Assembly: GCA_039720395.1 (NCBI GenBank)
Contig: JBBPBK010000083.1
Span: 1-64,000, forward strand
Origin: Liquidambar formosana
Taxonomy: Eukaryota; Streptophyta; Magnoliopsida; Saxifragales; Altingiaceae
DNA length: 64,000 bases
Direction of reading: 5' to 3'
A program made the position numbers and the translations under genes. Under the pieces are notes generated by a model that made no database searches, was not told the origin of the DNA, and saw only the letters and a list, made by a program, of their open reading frames with translations. Positions 1-11,153 of this stretch are shown piece by piece (within the stretch, counting starts at the first letter, position 1; every line of letters begins with the position of its first letter).

Positions 1-826
1 CCTATGGCAAATCGGGCTGCTTATGTCTGAATGGCTAATGGGAATTGCCTCAGGTAAGTGGGTTGAAGGTGCCCCAATTCACCTTCTCCTTATCCCTTCT
101 CTTCTCCCTATTTAGGGTTAATTTTATAAACAATCTATGGTTTTAATCAAAGGTTTCCTTCATAAAATCAATTCGGTTTTTATTAAAGTTTCCATTTTGT
201 GGAGTTCTTTCTAAAATCAAACTCTTCTATCAAATTCAACTCTTTTGATCAAATAAGGAACCTAGGTTTTAACATAGGTTTGTATAAGTCTTAACCTTAG
301 TCTAATCGAACTACGTGGACTTTGATCCATTATTTCGTTGCATGGTACGTTGGCGCTCTTCGTGAGGCTCAAGTCCGTTCTAGGATCCAAGCATCCTAGG
401 CTCTTTTTGTTTTGTTTTGTTTTCTTTATTTTCTGTTTTTATGTGCTTATTATGCATGGATGGATGAATGAAATATATGATATGCATACAATTCTTGTGA
501 TGATATACTTGCTGATTTTTGTATGGATCTTAATTTAGCCCAAATGAACTGAGAGACCGAAAGGGTGACATGGGTGCCATAGGCTTTGCCTAGAACCTTC
601 CCATGTCATAACTTAGCCTCCGAATCCCCGATTTCTTTGGTTTTCAAAAGATTGGTTTTTGCCTTTCCTTTTTTTTATGGAGTCATTCAAATTGTTTTCC
701 TAAAACAACCTGATTTTTAGGGTTTTCCTTGTTTCCTTTAAAAATAAGGTGGCGACTCCTTTCCTTTTTCTTTTTCAAATCCATTTTTCTTTCAATCCCT
801 TGTGGGCCCAATTTCCGGGGTTCACA
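1..826 (-). mobile_element. Fragment of long-LTR family N (copy N1)
   Basis: This is the reverse complement of the first 0.8 kb of the complete copy at 11154-13880. It shares the segment around 'GGCGACTCC', the purine/pyrimidine-rich stretch and the boundary sequence. It ends at 826 with TTCACA, the reverse complement of the family's TGTGAA start. The rest of the copy lies left of the window. It interrupts a copia-type LTR that resumes at 827. I see no coding sequence. The N family is probably the LTR of a Tat/Ogre-like element (see 53964-57274). Confidence 0.7.
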
Positions 827-2105
827 TGGGTGCCTATTAATAGAAAGGTACACTGAATGACTAAAGATATGAGATAAAACTGAATGGAGTTTTAACCTGC
901 TTGTCAATCAGTTTCTCATTGTTATAGTGGTACAAATAATCCTTAGATTGGAGACACCATAGTTGTCTTATGCATGTAGCTTTAGAAGTTTGATAACACT
1001 AAGCAAATCCTTATAGGGTCTGCAAGGGTGTTCATTGGCCCTACTGCTATATGTATGAAGGCATGTGAGTGATCGACAAGGAACCATCACTCTCAGGAAA
1101 AAGAAGAGAATGTCTCATATAGTATTCATAATATAACTCATTAAATCCATGGCCATGGTAGGATGAATGAAAAGAGTTTCATGAGTTCATCAATGAGTTG
1201 ATATCTATGAATGAGTATAAAGTAATTGAACTAGGGACTTGATAGACTTCCATATCCTATTGGTTCAATTGGAGACATTGTGTAAATGGAAGGATGTAAT
1301 TGTAACCTATAAACTATAACAGAAGGGTTCTTTGTTAAACTACTTTCACCTCATTAAGGACAACACCATGAACCATATGATAGGTGTTATTCATGGTTAG
1401 TAGAAGCCCTAATTGATATAAGTGAGTTATAATCAATTAGGGAATTGGAAGGAGTTCCAATCAGACCCTAATGGAAAGAGTTCCATTGTGCACACCATGC
1501 TATTCCTACTACTTAATGATGTGAACCCAATGGGTCACACACTGATCATGCAAGAAGGCTTTAAAGTCTATGAGAGAAAAGGGTTTTAGTGATAAAGAAT
1601 AGTTCTTTATAGGCCTATTTGTATTTGATACAAATAATAGGGTTTAATGTGTAATTAAGTGTAATTACACATAACCCTATTAGGGTTTCTTCCCCATGGC
1701 CAACCCCCTTTAGTGGGCTGTATATATAGTCATACTTATGTGTGGTATGGCATAATGCTTGCACACTCCCAACCCTAGCCGTCCAAAGAGTTGGAGGCTC
1801 TCTTCTCTCTCTCTCTCTCTCTCTCTTCTCCACCTCTAGCAACAACAAGGAAGAAGAAAGAAAAGGCTTGAAGCTCTAGCTAGGTGTGGATACCGTTGGA
1901 GGCACACTTGGGCTGCTCATTCACCGCTATCCAGATTCAAAGCTTGGAGCAAAAGGAGAAGACATTCAAATTGTAAGTGTTCTAACCCTCTTTGTAGTTA
2001 GGGTTTGATTTTGTATTATGCCATAGTTAGATTCATGGGATTGGGAATCGTAGGAAAAATTTTTATATTCTGCATTCTATTTTCCTTCTTGTTCGATTCC
2101 CAACA
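827..2105 (+). mobile_element. Copia-type LTR fragment, family M (copy M1)
   Basis: The sequence from 827 to about 1700 matches 48886-49780. The copy ends at 2105 with CCCAACA, complementary to the family's TGTTAGG start. A TATA box (TGTATATATAG) lies near 1719, followed by a CT-rich leader (CT microsatellite 1801-1826), as expected of an LTR promoter. No tRNA primer site or polyprotein follows 2105, so this looks like a solo LTR. Its left part was displaced by N1. It is inserted in a decayed plant-mobile-domain reading frame. Confidence 0.65.
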
Positions 2106-2395
2106 CCGCCTCAGTCAACTCAAAAGTGAATCTCTTCCCTTGCATACGAAACCCAGTCAAGCGATAGAAATCATAGGGCATCATCGTGAAATCTCACCCA
2201 ACAATGTGAAAAGTATGGGTGGTATCCCACCACTACTCAGCTAAATAGAAGATCAGGGTTAGACTCGGTCGTTGAGTGATCGTATCAGTAGCAAGCTTCC
2301 CAAAGCCCATATCAATAACTAGCTATCGGGCCCCCTCAGTCAGTTTGCCCCACCACTCTGCGAGGCTATCCATGCTGCCCTTTCCGAACTTCTAC
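2106..2395 (-). pseudogene. Decayed plant mobile domain (PMD) reading frame
   Basis: One minus-strand frame reads through about 95 codons with three in-frame stops (two TAG, one TGA). It contains a DMGFGKLATDTITQRPS stretch, a W-W-D-T-T-H-T-F-H run and an R-L-T-G-F-R-M-Q-G-K-R-F run. The order (hydrophobic segment, W..THTFH, then a short loop and a strand with R-L-x-G-x-x) is that of the plant mobile domain found in MAIL1/MAIN proteins and in some Ty3-gypsy elements. It is cut on its downstream side by the M1 LTR at 2105. No start or splice sites could be fixed. Palindromic repeats begin about 45 bp upstream of it. The domain call is by pattern; the pseudogene status is clear from the stops. 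Confidence 0.5.
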
Positions 2396-2438
2396 CGCTA
2401 TGCACGCATCATCTACTTGTGTATGTAGTGATACTTAG

Positions 2439-2776
2439 TGCGTACGCAACGAATTGTCTTCCTGCGTTTCTTGCCTCCATCCAAACCAGATTTCACAAAG
2501 AAATGTGTTGATTTTTTTTGGGGAACCCACGTATCAAGTCTTATTACCCTCGGAATGAAAAACCAGAATTGGGTGCATATTGCGTACGCATAATACCTAC
2601 GTGCGTACGCAGCACTTGAACCCGAATTCATTGACAGAGTTTCGAAGTACTCTCCACTTTTCCAGGTTTTATAGAGGAAGGGGAATGTATTTTATGAAGA
2701 GCCTTTAGAAATCCTAAGTCCAAATGGTCAGACTGAATTAAGCGTTGCGTACGCATCGCAAATGGGTACGTATGTA
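2439..2776. repeat. Palindrome clusters, unit TGCGTACGCA
   Basis: Perfect 10-bp palindromes TGCGTACGCA occur at 2439-2448, 2581-2590, 2602-2611 and 2746-2755. A transition-decayed unit, TACGTATGTA, lies at 2767-2776. Within the two pairs the centres are 21 bp apart (2585.5/2606.5 and 2750.5/2771.5). The same unit recurs at 5603-5632. Confidence 0.8.
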
Positions 2777-3568
2777 ACATTGAACCCTGATATAGTTGAC
2801 AATGAACTGTGGGTTTCTTTTTGCCACAATTATCTAGATTTCACAAGGAAAAGGAGCATCTTTTATTACATGGGAGCATTGGATTTAACATGCATCAATT
2901 AAAATCAAATCTTTTTCCATGAAATAATAAAAATGAAGAAGAAGAATGTAGAAATTTTGGGTTCAACTACGTACCCGTGTTGACGGGCTATCTACGATCT
3001 ATGCTCTGTTGGATGCCAAAAGATGTCAGGGATGGTGTTGGGTGGAATCTACGGGTCCCAACGATTGATAACGAACCCCTTGTCGTCTCCCTCTCACGTG
3101 TTTGGGTGGCATGAATACCGAGGGTGGAGTTTCAGTGATAATAATGGAGAAATAGGTGAGCGAAAATGGATGGAGTTTCTGTTGAAAGAGTGAAAATAGA
3201 GAGAGTTGGACAAAGAAGAAGAAGAGGGTTTGAAAGGGGTTTAGTTTTAGGTAAGAAAAGGAGTGGTTTCAAGGGTGATGAGTGTAATGGCTGAAGAGGA
3301 TGGGTGTATCTCGTCAGGAATGAAGGGTCGTGACCCTTAAATTTCCCTCCCAAACGAAAATGACATCGTTGCAATTATTATTAAGAGCCACTAATAGGGT
3401 GTGTATGCATATGGGGCCATTGCGAATGTAGGGTGAATACGTATGGAGAGCAATGACGTACGCAAGATCCTATGAGGAGATAAGCAAGTAAGCTTCTGCC
3501 CTTGATCTTCATTAAGGTTCTTGAGTCATTGTTAACCTTCATTAAGGTTTAAAACATTTGATTAAATC
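2777..3568. other. Non-coding element interior with decayed palindromes
   Basis: No supported gene. At 3400-3464 there are decayed relatives of the TGCGTACGCA unit: TGTGTATGCA at 3400-3409, TGCGAATGTA at 3421-3430 (centres 21 bp apart) and GACGTACGCA at 3455-3464. Differences from the consensus are mostly transitions, as expected from methyl-cytosine decay. The stretch probably belongs to the same Tat-like element as the PMD remnant at 2106-2395. Confidence 0.5.
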
Positions 3569-3958
3569 TGCCTTTGTTAAGGCCCATTTATATCATTCTT
3601 TGGCCTTATTTAAGGTCTGCCTTCGTTAGGCCCGTTTATATCATTCCTTGGCCTTCCTCAAGGTCTGCCTTCGTTAAGGTCCGTTTGTATCATTCTTAGG
3701 CCTTCTTTAAGGTTTGCCTTCATTAAGGCCCATTTATATCATTCTTAGGCCTTCTTCAAGGTCTACGTTCGTTAAGGCCCGTTTATATCATTCATAGGCC
3801 TCTTCAAGGTCCGTCCTCGCTATAGGACTCATTCTCATGATTGTAAGCTTTATTCAAGGTTCGTCCTCGCCATAGGACTCATCCACATCATTGTGGGCCT
3901 TCTTCAAGGTTCGTCCTCACCATAGGACTCATTCACATTATTACAAGTTTCCATCGAA
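3569..3958. repeat. Minisatellite, about 49-bp unit, eight copies
   Basis: Tandem units of about 49 bp carry CCTTCGTTAAGGCCC, a TTATATCATT core and GGCCTTCTTCAAGGT. The last three units drift to a variant with 'GTCCTCGCCATAGGACTC'. The units contain complementary halves (CCTT...AAGG) and could fold. No coding sense is apparent. Confidence 0.75.
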
Positions 3959-4152
3959 GTCACTACCTCTTCAATTCGAGATGATTATTTCTACTTTTTA
4001 CTTCATCACTGCCCGAATGAAGCTTCATTTTGTTACTTTTGAAGTACGACCAGTTTGATCTCTATAAGAGGTACATAGGCAAATTAGGTGATTCCTAATT
4101 CGACCCAAATTGCTGTTTTAAACTTTGATTTTGAATCATCAACTGATCAAAG

Positions 4153-5387
4153 TGTTAGGATTATGCCCTAGAGCCAATCATAGAGATGATTGTTCAGGGA
4201 TTATGAACAATAATTTGATTTCATTTATATATGTCACATTTATTATTGATTTAATAAAAGGGCTTATTCTATTATGTTTATATGCATCATTTATATTTAC
4301 ATAATATGTCCATGGAGTTAGAGTTGAGAATATGAAATTACAAAGGGTTGTAATTTTGAGACTATAAATATATCTCTGTACTAAACTCCTAAATCATTCC
4401 TAGTTGAAGGTTCACTATGATGGACAGTAATAAACCATAGGACTAGCACTTGTTAGGTTGACTCTATAGGAGGATAGCTAATCTCAAACTATTTGTGTGG
4501 AGACACTACAACCAATAAGTGGGTGCCTATTATAAACTATAAACTATAAAAGATCCAATGTCTCCAATTGAACCAATAGGACATGGAAGTTTGTCAAGTC
4601 CCTAGTTCAATTATTTTATACTCATTCATAGATATCAACTCAATGATAAACTTATGAAAACTCCTTTCCATATTCATACTGCCATAGCCATGGACTAAAT
4701 AAGTTATATTACGAATGCTATATGAAATGTTCTCTGTCTTTTTCCTGAGAGTAATGGATTCCTTGTTGATCACTCACATGTCTTCATATATATAGCAGTA
4801 GAGCCAATGAACACCCTTACAGACTCCTATAAAGATCTACACTTAGTGTTATCAAACTTCTAAACTTACATGCATAAGATAATTATGGCGTCTCATGTCT
4901 AAGGATTACTTGTACCACTATAACAATGAGAAACTGATTGACAGGTAGGTTAAAACTCCATTCAATTTATCTCACATCTTTTGTCACATTCAGTGTACCT
5001 ATTCTATTAATAGGCACCCACTTGTTGGTTGTAAAGTCTCTACACAAATTGCTTGAGACCAGCTATCCTCCTATAGAGTCAACCTAACAAGTGCTAGTCC
5101 TATGATTCATTACTGTCCATCATAGTGAACCTTCAACTAGGAATGATTTAGGAGTTTAGTACAGAGATATATCTACAGTCTCAAAATTATAACTCTTTGT
5201 AATTCCATATTCTCAACTCTAACTCCATGGACATATTATGTAAATATAAATGATGCATATAAACATAATAGAATAAGCCCTTTTATTAAATCAATAATAA
5301 ATGTGACATACGTAAATGAAATCAAATGACTATTCCTAATCCCTAAACAATCATCTCTATGATTGGCTCTAGGGCATAATCCTAACA
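4153..5387. mobile_element. Foldback made from two head-to-head M-family LTR ends
   Basis: The first 380 bp (4153-4532, starting TGTTAGG) is repeated as a near-perfect reverse complement at 5008-5387 (ending CCTAACA). The 475-bp spacer is the reverse complement of the next part of the M LTR (compare 840-1310 and 48890-49370). The unit is therefore one LTR 5' part forward, joined to a longer LTR 5' part in reverse. No matching target-site duplication was seen. It sits in the leader of the Tat-like LTR at 5388-5725. Confidence 0.75.
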
Positions 5388-5725
5388 CTCTCTCTTTTCT
5401 CTAGGGTTTTTTCTCTCTCAACCAAAAGTCCCCTTTTTCCAGGTTTATAGTAGGTATATATAGGCACTAGGAAGTTTAATTAGGGTTTTTCCTAGTTTTC
5501 CCCCGAAATTCGGTTCTCTTTGCATACCATAATATATTTTGCTTAAAAAGGTTTCTTTGGAGGGCAAGAAATCCCGAGTCAAAGTTTCCTTAAAACATTT
5601 ATTGCGTACGCACCATAAGGTTTGCGTACGCAGTATCCATTTTGTAAACTTAGGTAATTTGCCAGCTACAATCCCATTGGTCCATTTGGACACATTCTGA
5701 AGCTTATTAAAATGAATTGACTAAA
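5388..5725 (-). mobile_element. Tat-like LTR (level 0), promoter part
   Basis: Read on the minus strand, this segment continues the LTR that begins TGTAGACACCCC at 18066. All DNA between 5726 and 18007 was inserted later (TSD CTCAT). It carries a TGCGTACGCA pair (5603-5632), then a TATA box (TATATATA, 5455-5462) about 140 bp further on, then a GAGA-rich leader. The layout of start, palindrome array at about +150 and TATA about 130-140 bp after the array closely matches the LTR at 59346. Confidence 0.55.
5603..5632. repeat. Palindrome pair TGCGTACGCA
   Basis: Two perfect copies at 5603-5612 and 5623-5632, centres 20 bp apart. Same unit as 2439-2776. It lies about 140 bp upstream of the minus-strand TATA box of this LTR. 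Confidence 0.85.
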
Positions 5726-6364
5726 CTCATTATAACACCCTTGTCATTAAATTAGCTTAATTGTAAGGACCTCTTTTCTTAATAGGGATTATTACGGCTT
5801 AATATATGATTAGCATAGTTAATCCCTTGATGTTTTGGATAACCTCATGTAAGGGTAATCTATGTGTATGATAATATGATATTATATGTGTTTTGATACT
5901 TATTTTGATGAATTGCGTATCCTAAGTGAGTGTTAGGCCTTATTTGCAGCCTTGGGTTTAAACTGCTGAAATTTGGCTAAGTGTTAGGAAAAAATGAATT
6001 TTCCTAAATCTTCGTTCTTAAAGATAATTTTTTGCAGTAATAGAAGTTTATAATATTATAAGACTTCTGTGATTTTATGAGATTTTATTAATATGTTTGG
6101 ATTGGCTTCCTCACATGTTTATTTTAGGAAAATCTGTCAGGAAACAGATTTTGTACTAAAACTTGGAAATGAGATTTTAATATATTAGGAATTTAATTTT
6201 TTGATATTTTATTTGGATTCAAATGGGGGGTTATTTGCTTATTTTTATTAAATAACTTAAAGTAAAATGGAAAATAAAAGAATGGAGTGTAGCCTTAAAG
6301 TGAAATAACTTAATGAATATAAGGCTGATGTTTGTGCTGATGGGATCACTACTACAATAATCAA

Positions 6365-6690
6365 AATAAATCACAGTTAAAAACTGTGATCTATTGCAGT
6401 AGATCACACTTTTTAACCATGATCATTTTTAACCAAAAGTGTGATCTATCAAGGTGTGATCTAAAGTACCCACATTAGATCACGGTTTTTTACCGTGATC
6501 TTTTTTTACTAAAGATCACGATTTTATGATCAACCGTGATCTTTTTTAGGAAAAAAACCACATTTTAAATATATAAAAAAACTGTGATCGTATCTTTGAA
6601 AAAGATCACAGTTTCTTCCCAAACCGTGATCTTTATTCCAAAAAGATCACAAGGAAAAACCGTGATCTATTCTCTTTTATTTTGAAAAAA
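6365..6690. repeat. CACTA left subterminal repeats
   Basis: At least ten copies of GATCAC(A/G)GTTTTT or its complement, in both orientations. Some are paired into hairpins such as GATCACGG...CCGTGATC. They correspond to the repeats at 13886-14080. Confidence 0.8.
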
Positions 6691-8569
6691 AAAATTAAAA
6701 TTTTCATTTGAGAACCTATATGACTTCGAGGCTGGGGGTGAGGAATCTATTCTTAAAATCACATTTAATTATTGAATTCATCATGCAAACACAATTCAAA
6801 CATTGTAAATAAAAATTTCCATTAAGTAAAAGGCACACATGTCAAAATTGTCATAAGATAGAGAGATATTACAAATACATCAAATATTCAAACTACTACC
6901 AATTTGATAAGCGAATCTCAAACTAACGAAGTATTTTATTTTAATTTTCTTTTAGGAAAAAAAAAAAAAAAAAACCCTATCCTAAAACCTATGAAGACGT
7001 GCCCCGTTTACAAAAAATATCAAGCTCTCTCCATACAAAAAAGAAAATCCAAGGACTTCTTCCTTTCGAGACTTCCAAGTGAACTCAATAACATAACCTG
7101 CAACCACCACCAAAGACATCCGCAATAATTTGGTCACTAACAAGCAATAATTTAGTCGAGCATACACTAATTGAAAAACATCTCCTAAGTACAAGACACT
7201 TTCACAACAGTGCACAAATTAACTTACCACTGGATAAAAGTAATATAAACATTTAACCTATGGTGCACACGAAACAGATTGTAATCCAGAACATGGAACA
7301 TATATTTTACTATACCTTCAACCCGTCTGTGTTGCCCTTCAAAATGACTTCAAGATAGCAATCCAGAATCTCTTTCTCTAGACTGTTAAAAAAAAATAAT
7401 AACTTTACCAAGGTCTTATCCAAAAAAGTGTGAAAAGCACCACTTTACATTTTCCCCTTCATGTATCAAAGAAGCATTACTATGGTTTTTTTAAATCTAA
7501 ATTTCATTCTTCAGTTAACATTTAGAAAGAGAATAGTAAAATTAATCACTAAGATACCAAAATTAGGGCTCACTTGTACCATTAAAGGTATTAAATTTCA
7601 TACCATGCAAGGTATTAAATTTCATACGGTGGATAGAAAAATGGCCCTTTTCACCCGAACAACTATATCTTGAAATAGACCATTGATTATGTCATCAAGG
7701 TGGAAACAATTTGACAATAGAATGTCAATACATGAAAGGCAAAAAATAAATAAATAAATAAATTATGAATGTCAGTGCATGAAAGTGAAAGAAAAAAAAA
7801 TTATGTATCAACCAACAAAAGAGGTCGACACCAAGATATGAAAAGAAAAAGACATGATATCATGTGATACATCCTATGCAATACATATAGAAATGAACAT
7901 CCATCTATAGAAAAGTAATGTAGTCTATCCAGATATCTACTTATTACCTTGACCTTATTCATCAAAATGGTATCATATCCACAAGTTTGTTTATCACAAG
8001 CTACTATCACTTGAAAGTAATAGATTTTCATTTGAGACAAGTTAGCATACATAATTTATATATCACTGGAGATGAATTCAAATAGAACTATAGAAACATC
8101 ACCGTTAAACTTTTTCAAAATGGATCAATAACAAAATTTTAAGAATTATCTATATACTTTTTCATCAACCAACTATTTTAACAACCTCTTGACCAATTCC
8201 CTGCCTCTAGAACCAACAAACACAATCAAGCCATTAAAACACCATACATCCACAAGAAAACTTGAAAAGAACACAGGGAAATTGAAAGTACAATTGAAAT
8301 TGTATTATTTAATTTGTCAATGCTTTTCTAATTTGTATATTGAGGCCAATTATTCGAATCTATGACACCTAATAACAAGTAGGAACAGTCAAAATATCAC
8401 CCTAGTTCCAATGACCTGTGAAGACTTAAACTTTACTTCTGAAACCATAAAACTGCTAAAAAAAATTCTTTTCGAAAAGAATACAGCAATATCTACTGCT
8501 TCAAACTAAAATTAAAATTAAAAATTAAAAAATCAACCAACAATTAGGATAACCCTGAGTAACTTGTCC
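6691..8569. other. AT-rich CACTA interior, no gene seen
   Basis: Low-complexity and A-rich DNA with only short reading frames. No transposase motifs were recognised. A short A/AATA-repeat lies near 7740-7800. Confidence 0.5.
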
Positions 8570-8930
8570 TAGAAAAACTACTTACAAAATCTGTGTCTAA
8601 GGAAATTGAGAAGAAATTTGAATTTGAATAATTAAAGCATATGATTGAAAAGATTGGGTATTCAGATTATTACTAGAGTATTTTTCAACCTCAGGAACTT
8701 CCCAAAGAATTAGCATCTCATCTTTTTCAGAAAAGAAATCATTTTCTATAGAAAAACTACTTACAAAATCTGTGGCTAAGGAAATTGAGAAGAAATTTGA
8801 ATTTGAATGATTAAAGCATATGATTGAAAAGATTGGGTATTTAGATTATTACCAGAGTATTTTCAACCTCAGGAACTTCAGAAAGAATTAGTATCTCATC
8901 TTTTTTAGAAAAGAAATCATTTTCCTATAG
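8570..8930 (+). repeat. Tandem duplication, 179-bp period, coding-like
   Basis: Two near-identical copies start at 8570 and 8749. Read on the plus strand, each has a similar frame containing KEIEKKFEFE, a stop or near-stop, then MIEKIGY and, in the first copy, PQELPKELASHLFQKR. It is interrupted by stops at different points in the two copies. This may be a captured and decayed host exon. I do not recognise the family. Confidence 0.55.
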
Positions 8931-9484
8931 AAAACAAACAAATTATGACAGGCTTAGTTTTGTAAAAATGACATACAGAATCATATTGAATCTACATCCT
9001 TATGTACCAAGAATTGATCCATCTATGGTATTTCAAATTGGACTGCTTCAATCTCACGTTCATCTTCGTCATCGACAGTAGTCTAATTTCTCCTTTGTGA
9101 TGATGTGAAGTAGATTGTAAAGAAGATTCTGAACCAGATAGGAACAAGAATGAAGGATAACTTGTATACTTCAACAAAGTTTCTACCATACGTTTGGAAA
9201 TTCATTCCCTATACTTTCAAATCCAAAATTTCTTTGACTGTCCACCTCCTTCTCTTCATAAAGGATTTCATCTTCTTTCTACCAAGTACACACAAATTTC
9301 ATGCACTAAAAGGAATTCTAATAAGCAAAAACCAGCGAATTATCCTTAATAAGTTTGACTAAAGCAACTCTTTCCAATATTACTTTGAATTCAGGCGCAA
9401 TAATCGCTCATTTGTCTCGTCCAGGTTTAAATAAAGCAAGAAATATCACAAAGGCTTAACCAAAAACTGTTATAAAAGTATAGA

Positions 9485-10830
9485 TGAAATTTCTGATCTG
9501 TAGCTTATCATCATATTCAAATTTCATGTCATAATTAACCAAAATTCAGTCAAAATAATAAACAACAAGAGGGGATAAAAAATAAAAATAAAAAAACCCA
9601 GCCAATTCACCACCCCTAAATATCAAACTCACTGTTTTAACTCCAAAACTCAAATACCTGTAATTCCATAACTGAAAATGTTTTGGTGATAACGTATCAT
9701 CATCTTCAAATTTTACAGCATAATTAACAAAGATTCTGTAAAAAAGGGAAAAACAAAAACAGCAAACCCACGACTAAGATCAAACTCACTATTTTACCTT
9801 TATTAATTGAACCTCAACACTTCCATAACTAGAATTTCTGTTTTATAATTTATCATCATTTTCAAATTTCATGGCACAACATACCAAAATTTGATCAATA
9901 AAAAACAAAACAAAAAAGCATAGTCACAACTACATTTGATTAAACTCAGTGTTTAACCTCTGAAATCAAATCTCATTACTTCCAGAACTGAAATTTCTGA
10001 TCCATAATTTATCAACATTTTCAAATTTCTTTAGAAAAATAAATAAATAAATATATCATTTGAGGAAAAAAAAAAAAAAAGAGCTTATTCTATGCTACAT
10101 TCAAGCAATGAAGTTCACTATTTTTTTTCTAAATCTAAACTAAAATTTCTAATCCATAATTTTTCAAATTATATAGCATAAAATTTACCAAATTCTTTAT
10201 AAATATTATTCCATTAGAAAAAAAAAAAAAGAAAAAAAAAAAAAAAAGAAAAAAAAACCACCAATTCGAAGCTATATTAGATCAAAATCACTGTTTTGCC
10301 TTCGAAAATCAACTTTCAACACTTACAAAACTAAAATTTCGAATTCATAATTTTCAAAATTTTAGGGCATTATTAGTAGAATATACGAAAAAAGATTGGT
10401 CGCAAGAAAACAAAGAATGGATGACCCGAAGCAACATTCCATAGCATTCAAAAACCAAACCTCAACACATCCAGAACTGGAATTTCTGATCCATAATTTC
10501 ACTTTAGTGCATAAAATAACAAAATCATCCATACAAAAAAATATAAAATAAAGAAACAACCGAATCAAATCTACATACGATCAAACTAATTGTTTTAGCT
10601 CTACAAATAAAATCACAAACACTTCCAAAACTGAATTTCAATCTGTTCATCGCCTTTCCTTCAAAATCTTTTGCTACGATGCAATCGTAATATTAAAATT
10701 CAAAATATCGATTGCTTTTATTTTCCTAAATTTTCTCAGCAACCAACTAGCGGCTTACTATTTTACCTCCACAAACTGAATCTCATCACTTTCAGTACTG
10801 AACTTCCACTGCTCGCCGTCACAATCTTTT
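9485..10830 (-). repeat. About nine tandem units of roughly 158 bp inside the CACTA element
   Basis: Diverged units recur near 9500, 9640, 9790, 9945, 10115, 10290, 10440, 10592 and 10762. On the minus strand each carries a version of 'AGTTCTGGAAGTG(A/T)TGAG' and, where preserved, a GAGGTAAAA splice-donor-like string, then ATTATGGATCAGAAATT. The right-most unit overlaps the end of the exon-like frame at 10767-10967. The block therefore looks like an amplified exon/intron junction. Confidence 0.6.
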
Positions 10831-10967
10831 CGACTTCGCGACGGAGTGATCGGAAAATCTCCTATTGGAACATCGACAAACACCGTCGATTGGCTATACA
10901 ACAACGTCGTCATCTTCTCCTGTTCCGATTGCAATAGTGAACACCGCCAGTTGTACAATAGGGTCAT
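10767..10967 (-). pseudogene. Exon-like frame, possibly captured host exon 1
   Basis: On the minus strand a 67-codon open frame starts at ATG 10965-10967 (MTLLYNWRCSLLQ...). It runs through an acidic, serine-rich stretch (GDFPITPSRSRKD) and ends at a good donor, GAG|GTAAAA, at 10767/10766. A CT-rich, leader-like sequence precedes it at 10990-11080. The protein is not recognised. No acceptor or second exon could be found, so this is either a captured gene fragment or the first exon of an element gene. Confidence 0.3.
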
Positions 10968-11153
10968 GTAATAGGGGCTCAACAGCGTCGTTGTTATACG
11001 ATTCCTATGTTTATTGAGTGGAGGGTTAGGGTTTGAGAGATGGGAGAATGGAGAGAGAGTGGGTTGTGGGTTTAGGGAAGTGAGGAAAAAAAGCACGCCT
11101 TTTTTTGTGGGAAGAGGAGGCTGATTTTTAATTGGGAAAAAAATATTTCTATA

